Shown here: positions 59,940-64,000 of the stretch, piece after piece
How positions within the stretch are numbered: the first letter of the stretch is position 1
Layout: each line of letters begins with the position of its first letter
Program-made: the position numbers and the translations under genes
The notes under the pieces: generated by a model
The model's database searches: none
What the model saw: only the letters and a program-made list of their open reading frames with translations
What the model was told of the DNA's origin: nothing
Assembly: GCA_016711405.1 (NCBI GenBank)
Contig: JADJSZ010000019.1
Location: 36,057 to 100,056, forward strand
From: Candidatus Hadersleviella danica
Lineage (GTDB): Bacteria > Chloroflexota > Anaerolineae > Promineifilales > Promineifilaceae
Direction: 5' to 3'
Length of the DNA: 64,000 nucleotides

Positions 59940-60449
59940 TCATTTTACTTCGAGCTTGGCAAGTTTGATTTCAATATCATTAATATGCTCTAGTTCGTGA
60001 AGTGCCAGCGAGCGTGCACGCCAATAAACGGATTCTTGCCGAATTTTCCCTTTTTCGGGAATAGAGCGTGACCATTGTTCTGCTTTTAAAGAAGTAAGCA
60101 CGCGCAACAGGACTGTTCGACGGAAAGTAAAATAATCCACTAACGATTTGAAGGGAAACAAATCATAACGCAATAATTTCCCATACTCTCGTTCAGGATG
60201 AATATCGTTAAAAGTAGCTTCGTTTTTCAGCAATGCCAGATAAATAAATTCTGAAGCGATTGCTTCGCAGTGAAGTAAGTGTGCTATGTTCTCTGTAAGT
60301 GACCGCTCTCCTGTTCCTAGTGGTTTTACGAACTGCTCATCAGAAAAACGCGTACACAAATCTTCCAATTTTCTGGGTGTATTGGAGAGTAAATTAATTA
60401 TTTGTGCGATATTCGATTCTGTGATTTCAGTAGGAATTATCTTTTTCAT
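59940..60449 (-). CDS. DinB-like four-helix protein (2)
   Basis: A 169-residue protein from MKKIIPTEITES; earlier in-frame Met residues are possible. Helical bundle with LCTRFSDEQFVKPLGTGERSLTENIAHLLHCEAIASEFIYL (metal His in HLLH), then RRTVLLRVLTSLKAEQWSRSI and RARSLALHELEHINDI (H-E-x-x-H). This is the second DinB-type protein in 3 kb. The family is common in Chloroflexi and Firmicutes. Function unknown. Confidence 0.8.
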   Translation of the reverse strand: MKKIIPTEITESNIAQIINLLSNTPRKLEDLCTRFSDEQFVKPLGTGERSLTENIAHLLHCEAIASEFIYLALLKNEATFNDIHPEREYGKLLRYDLFPFKSLVDYFTFRRTVLLRVLTSLKAEQWSRSIPEKGKIRQESVYWRARSLALHELEHINDIEIKLAKLEVK

Positions 60450-60593
60450 TTTCGTCATTGCGAGCAAAAACCCATAGCGTGTCGGCTTCGGCAAAGCTTA
60501 ACCGCCGAGCCAAGTTCTGTGAGGCCGAATTGCTGGCCAAGGCACCCCATAAGGAGTTACCTGCAATATATTCCATTGTGCCTGCTCAGTGCC

Positions 60594-60636
60594 GCCCAAC
60601 TATGTTATTAAACTGCGGGGTATCGGATAAAGCAAG
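60594..60636 (-). repeat. R2 repeat, copy 4
   Basis: Minus strand: TTTATCCGATACCCCGCAGT, then TTAATAACATAGTTGGGCGGC. GTTGGGC fits the GTTRRRY core-site pattern. It lies about 145 bp upstream of the DinB-like gene. Confidence 0.65.
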
Positions 60637-60692
60637 TGCAACTTTGTTGACACGTTCTTGATTTTACACAACACCTTCCACTAATTTCATTC

Positions 60693-60909
60693 CTTATAAG
60701 TTAAGCAATTTTCCAGAGTATCAAGTGGTGGTTTTGTGACATAAGCTAAGTTTCACGAAGCGTTCTTTCGGCTAAATACCCTTTGCCCTTTCCCTTTTTT
60801 GCCTTTTTGCAATAAAAATTTATTACAAAAGGGCAAAAGAACAATAAAGCAAAAGGATTTGGGCTTGTTTTTCACCCTTGATTTTTGCATAAAACCCTTA
60901 ACTTATAAC
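60693..60909. repeat. Dispersed palindromic element with terminal inverted repeats, copy E
   Basis: TTATAAGTTAAG and CTTAACTTATAA bound about 215 bp. The core matches copies A-C, and a TTTCGGCTAAATACC segment matches copy A. It lies next to the end of the phosphatase gene, whose stop codon TAA is inside the right terminal repeat. Confidence 0.8.
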
Positions 60910-61467
60910 GAATACACTAATTTGACGAGTTTGTGATTTGGAAGAGAAAGAACGACAAAAGAGGGCAATTCCAATTTGCTCCAAAATGAAAATGCTTCAA
61001 TTGAATTGAACTGATTTATAAAAAGCGTGATGACTGTTCCGTGAGCAACAATCACAATATTTTTATCTGGATACTGCAGCCTCAATAAAACTTAATGCCT
61101 TTGAAAATCGCGCTAATGCTTGACTTGCTGTTTCTCCACCAAAAACTAAACTTTCGGGGATATCAAAAAACGCTTTTACCTTGCTTTCAAACTGTTCTTT
61201 TGCAAGCCAACCCACGTTGATTCGGTCATGTTCCTGTAAGCCAGAAGCAATTCTAAAGGGTTTATCCAATTTCTGGGCGACAAGTTGCGCTGTCTCAATT
61301 GCTTTTGGCTCGGTGCTCGAAATAATTACATCTGGTGAGAAAGGTTCTAATTTCTCAGCCAGCGCGGCACATCTTATTTGACCAAGTTGAGAAAGTCGCC
61401 ATTCTTTTGCGGGAACAGTCGAAATCATCTCAGGAATAGAATGTTTGACGAGGATTAGATTCTTCAA
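60903..61467 (-). CDS. Histidine phosphatase family protein, frameshifted
   Basis: Two frames (61063-61467, 60903-61085) give about 185 residues of a phosphoglycerate-mutase-like fold. The N-terminal catalytic motif is LILVKHSIPEM (KHS in place of the usual RHG). Later motifs are QIRCAALAEKL, DVIISSTEPKAIETAQLVA, GGETASQALARFSKALSFIE, and the second His in IVIVAHGTVITLF. The frames change near 61078. The C-terminal VYSL is encoded by the terminal repeat of an adjacent element. Confidence 0.8.
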
Positions 61468-61512
61468 AAGATACTCCGGTGTATGCTTTTGGGGTGGTTT
61501 TCTAAACGCAAC

Positions 61513-62052
61513 TTAATGGCGGCGTTGTGCCTTTTTGGTTTCCCAATCCTGAATTGCTTCTTGTAACGTAGCTTGTGGATGCGCTTTAAAATACTCTCGC
61601 ATATGCCGATTGTATTCAAATTGTACCGCAATGGGTTTCTCTTTTCGGGGTTTACGCGATTCCTCTTGCCAAATTTCGATGACTTCTTCGAGCGTTTTCC
61701 CAGAGCCATTATGAATCAAATCCCGCATTACGCCATCAAAATGAAAATGTTTTCCAATTTCTTGCTCAAAAAATGCACGTAATTCTTGGCTACAACGCCA
61801 GCCTGCGCCAATGATGCTTTGGCGGGTAAATGTTGGGGGCATTTCAACTTTAACTGCTTTTTGAGAAGGCTTGCCTGTGGCTGGGACGGAGCCTGTCGTG
61901 AGGAATTGGCTAATTCTGCTAGTTAGCTCTTGCTTAGAACCAGTTGTGGGGAGTTGATGCTCGCGCAAGAAGGCGACGAGTTCTTCTTTCAGCCAATAGA
62001 AGCTCAGAAAATCAGCGGGGGGTGTTTGCTTGGTTAATGTAGGACGCGACAT
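61513..62052 (-). CDS. SAP domain-DUF6434 type protein
   Basis: A 179-residue protein from MSRPTLTKQTPP. The N-terminal part (about 10-55) is a SAP-like helix pair (DFLSFYWLKEELVAFLREHQLPTTGSKQELTSRISQFL). The C-terminal part (about 85-175, SIIGAGWRCSQELRAFFEQEIGKHFHFDGVMRDLIHNGSGKTLEEVIEIWQEE... QFEYNRHMREYFKAHP) is like DUF6434. SAP domains bind nucleic acid; the role here is unknown. It is preceded by a G/C island. Confidence 0.75.
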   Translation of the reverse strand: MSRPTLTKQTPPADFLSFYWLKEELVAFLREHQLPTTGSKQELTSRISQFLTTGSVPATGKPSQKAVKVEMPPTFTRQSIIGAGWRCSQELRAFFEQEIGKHFHFDGVMRDLIHNGSGKTLEEVIEIWQEESRKPRKEKPIAVQFEYNRHMREYFKAHPQATLQEAIQDWETKKAQRRH

Positions 62053-62117
62053 AATTTTTCTTGTTGCTCTTGTTTGCGCTAGTACATTGCGGCGCAAAAA
62101 ACTTGTTGGTTTGTCTC

Positions 62118-62232
62118 TGGGGGGGGGGGGGGGGCCCCCGGGGCGGGGGGGCCCCCGGGGGGGGGGGGGGGGGGGGCTGGGGGGGGGGGGGGGGGGGGGG
62201 CGGCGCCGCGGGGGGGGGGGGGGGAGCCGCGG
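62118..62232. other. Poly-G island, suspected artefact
   Basis: Runs of 8-19 G broken only by C blocks. It separates the SAP/DUF6434 gene from the GNAT gene, where a promoter or attC site would be expected. Smaller similar runs are at 62786-62817. Confidence 0.75.
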
Positions 62233-62255
62233 GGCCTCGTGTACTAGTGCCAGTT

Positions 62256-62729
62256 TTATTGAAGCGCCAGCAGAAACTCCTCAACCTCCGTGCCACGGCC
62301 GTGGGCGAACCCTTTATCCTCCCCAATTATCGTGAAGCCACATTTTTCTAAGACCCGCAGTGACCCGAGATTGTCTTTGGCTGTGCGGGCATAAATCGGC
62401 CGTGTGGGATTGGCCTGTACGAGAAACTCGGCCAGAGCCTTGCTGGCCAAACCCTTGCCCCAAAAGCGCTTGCCCAGCCAATAAGTCACTTCGGGATGGT
62501 CTGCCTCTTCATAATAACTGCTCACGCTCCCCGCAACCTGCCCACCCACCACAATGGTGCGGATGATATTGGTTGGTTCAGCCAGAATGCGATGCCAATG
62601 AGACAGGAACGCTTCGTGGTTGGTGGGGTCTTTGGCGGTAAAGGCGGCCATCTGATTGGCTTCGGGATCCAATTGATGCTCGAAGAAGATGGGGAGATCG
62701 CTTTCTAGGACATCGCGGAGCAAAATCAT
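62256..62729 (-). CDS. GNAT acetyltransferase
   Basis: A 157-residue GNAT protein: ILLRDVLESDLPIFFEHQLDPEANQMAAF, HRILAEPTNIIRTIVVGGQVAGSVSSYYEE, the acetyl-CoA loop YWLGKRFWGKGLASKALAEFL, and NLGSLRVLEKCGFTIIGEDKGF. All core motifs are present. This is the second such enzyme in the array. Substrate unknown. Confidence 0.88.
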   Translation of the reverse strand: MILLRDVLESDLPIFFEHQLDPEANQMAAFTAKDPTNHEAFLSHWHRILAEPTNIIRTIVVGGQVAGSVSSYYEEADHPEVTYWLGKRFWGKGLASKALAEFLVQANPTRPIYARTAKDNLGSLRVLEKCGFTIIGEDKGFAHGRGTEVEEFLLALQ

Positions 62730-62820
62730 TCATCATATGAATATCCTTCATCCAGAGGGGATGAGTCTAGGGGAAAAATAGATGGAGGGGGGGGGGGGGG
62801 GCGGCCGCCCCCCCCTGCCT

Positions 62821-63239
62821 TCACCCCCTGTGGAGAAGGCTCTCAACGACTAAGCCCCAGAGAGACGTTGCATCTTCAAGGAAGTTGGCTGACCGCAGGG
62901 CCGGGAGCTGCCGGGGGGGGCGCGGGGCCCAAATCAATTGCCCCCACGAAGGGAGGAGCAAGGGGGGGGATAACCCGCCAGCCCAAGTAAGCAAATCAAA
63001 GACAATGGCGGATGCGCGGGCATAGACCGTCCAGTAGAAAAATAAATACAATTTGGCGCGTGCGGCTTGTACATAATAGCACCCGATTAAAAACAACATG
63101 CCCACAACGCGAATCCAGACTTCATTTGTGGGGGAATGCCGCCCAAAGCAAGATAGAAATTGGGAATGATGAGCAAAATCATTCCGAAAGCAATCATATA
63201 AATTCCGAATACCAAGATACTCTTCACGGGGTCTCGCAT
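62821..63239 (-). CDS. Small polytopic membrane protein, frame-broken
   Basis: The start MRDPVKSILVFGIYMIAFGMILLIIPNFYLAL is in one frame. The next part, PTNEVWIRVVGMLFLIGCYYVQAARAKL, then FFYWTVYARASAIVFDLLTWA, is in another. They join if the C5 run near 63132 had six bases, giving GGIPPTNEVW. The C-terminal part runs into a GC-rich low-quality region, so its end is not known. About four helices. No family assigned. Confidence 0.6.
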
Positions 63240-63354
63240 ACTTCTTCCTCATCATTCAAGTATTGAATCAGCACCCTTGCATCCCTGCGTTTGGGCGAGA
63301 CGAGGGCATTTTGTGTTTTGCGCTATCTTGCGCCACGACATCCACGGTTAAATT

Positions 63355-63505
63355 GGGTGTACGAACAAGTTGTAAAAAGATTTGACGCAGGGACGCAAGG
63401 GCGCAGGGAGCGCAGAGGATTTTCTCTGGCAAACCCCCTCTGCGCCCTTTGCGTCTCTGCGCCTTTGCGTCAAAAAGAATGAAATTACAAGTTGTTCGTA
63501 CACCC
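63355..63505. repeat. Palindromic element with 21-bp terminal inverted repeats
   Basis: GGGTGTACGAACAAGTTGTAA and TTACAAGTTGTTCGTACACCC are perfect complements. Inside is GACGCAGGGACGCAAGGGCG paired with CGCCTTTGCGTC-type words. It shares the GCGCAGAGG core family with 32598-32669. No coding capacity. Confidence 0.8.
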
Positions 63506-63532
63506 TCTGAGTGTGGTTATGGGTAATTGTGC

Positions 63533-63842
63533 TTATGCTTTCATATTTAGATTGCCCCATTCTTCCATGGCCTGAAGAATAGAATAAGTGAATACCTTTT
63601 GTGTTAACGAATATTCTACTTGAGGAGGAATAACAGGATAAACCTCTCGATGAACAACCCCATCCCGCTCTAACTCTCGCAGTTGTTGGGTCAACATTTT
63701 CTGAGTAATTTGGGGGATAAATCTCTTTAACTGGCTAAATCTTCGTTTTTCTTTGAACAATATCCACAAGATGATTGGTTTCCATTTGCCACCAATGATA
63801 GAAAGCGTGGCTGTTACTGGACAAAAAATACGATTCCGTCAT
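63533..63842 (-). CDS. HxlR-type winged-helix regulator, one-base frameshift
   Basis: A product of about 102 residues. The start at 63842 reads MTESYF and joins CPVTATLSIIGGKWKPIILWILF in the other frame if the A6 run at 63823-63828 had five bases. Then KEKRRFSQLKRFIPQITQKMLTQQLRELERDGVVHREVYPVIPPQVEYSLT is the HxlR core (C-P-V/I at the start, GKWKxxIL, LTxxLRELExDG). Such regulators often control a divergent gene for redox or aldehyde stress. Here the divergent partial gene at 63967 is the likely target. Confidence 0.85.
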
Positions 63843-63886
63843 TTCTTGGTATCCTTTTTGGTACTATGGCACAAATAAGTGCATAC

Positions 63887-63914
63887 TTGCTCACAAGAAC
63901 TATGCAATTATAAT
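63887..63914 (+). promoter_or_regulatory. Promoter of the divergent gene at the right edge
   Basis: TTGCTC, 16 bp, TATAAT. A near-palindrome (TATGGCAC... GTGCATA) 10-20 bp upstream could be the HxlR operator. Confidence 0.5.
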
Positions 63915-63966
63915 GCGCTATGACAAATAACAAGTCAAGTCCCAACTTCTAAAGGAGAAATGATGT

Positions 63967-64000
63967 ATGTCAACGCCTGAACAAAACAAAGAGATTGCCT
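63967..64000 (+). CDS. Partial gene, SnoaL/NTF2-like N-terminus
   Basis: Eleven residues (MSTPEQNKEIA) are visible before the window ends. This start is typical of SnoaL-like/NTF2-fold proteins, which are often controlled by a divergent HxlR regulator, but the match is too short to be firm. AAAGGAGAA lies upstream. Confidence 0.35.
   Translation, partial: MSTPEQNKEIA

Noticed and set aside
63533..63769. Reading the HxlR gene as truncated at a downstream start (63769)
   Set aside because: The upstream frame supplies the missing CPV and GKWK parts once a one-base run error is allowed.
41812..64000. An integron integrase gene
   Set aside because: No tyrosine recombinase motifs were seen in any frame; if one exists it lies outside the window.

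Overview
The window reads like a chromosomal segment of a GC-rich, non-pathogenic environmental bacterium, most probably a member of the Chloroflexota (Anaerolineae/Ardenticatenia-like). Pointers are the large polytopic GT39-type glycosyltransferases, secreted proteins ending in a YLPLVVK-type tail, stand-alone caspase-like CHAT proteins, a fused A+B CoA-transferase, and extreme over-use of the palindrome CGGCCG (usually within ACGGCCGT) in genes and spacers alike. No rRNA, phage, IS transposase or CRISPR array was seen. The taxonomic call is an inference from gene content.

Region 1 (1-17.7 kb) holds envelope genes: a DNRLRE/PKD-type secreted protein, an M23 peptidase-SH3-glycoside hydrolase fusion, a GT39 transferase and an L,D-transpeptidase, all on the minus strand. 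These are followed by rlmN, two paralogous membrane-anchored proteins, a tRNA-Leu(CAA) with a consensus promoter, and a small cluster of two membrane proteins, an EAD-CHAT caspase-like protein and a LuxR-type regulator. A YitT protein and a second M23 peptidase follow. Region 2 (17.8-23.1 kb) is the translation/transcription operon nusA-ylxR-infB-rbfA, with a strong extended -10 promoter and an early terminator hairpin in its leader. rimP is missing from its usual place. Region 3 (23.4-41.8 kb) carries single housekeeping and metabolic genes: a PucR regulator, an epimerase, a GT39, proA, a CoA-transferase, a ParB-like/UspA fusion, an LTD protein, DegV, tag, ctaA, a GT4 and hyuB.

Region 4 (41.8-63.9 kb) is accessory. 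Almost every gene is on the minus strand, short, functionally unrelated to its neighbours and lower in GC. It begins with a probable defence block: an AAA ATPase overlapping a DUF4276 gene, then a CHAT protease next to an unknown gene. It continues with small stand-alone genes: GNATs, DinB-like, VOC, RibD-like, nucleotidyltransferase, F420-type oxidoreductase, SRPBCC, ankyrin, PaiB-like and others. Six intergenic sites carry one near-identical promoter (TTGACG, 16 bp, extended -10 TGCTAAACT). A second repeat ending in GTTNGGC lies between three of these promoters and their genes, with a fourth copy elsewhere. This looks like a cassette array with portable promoters. It resembles an integron array, but no integrase lies in the window.

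Two features pervade the window. First, most spacers carry paired short tandem repeats arranged as inverted arms, and several have invaded coding sequence in frame. Second, many genes, including essential infB, are broken by one-base changes in homopolymer runs, and four islands are almost pure G/C runs. Both points argue for base-calling or assembly errors, so broken genes here should not be read as true pseudogenes without re-sequencing.
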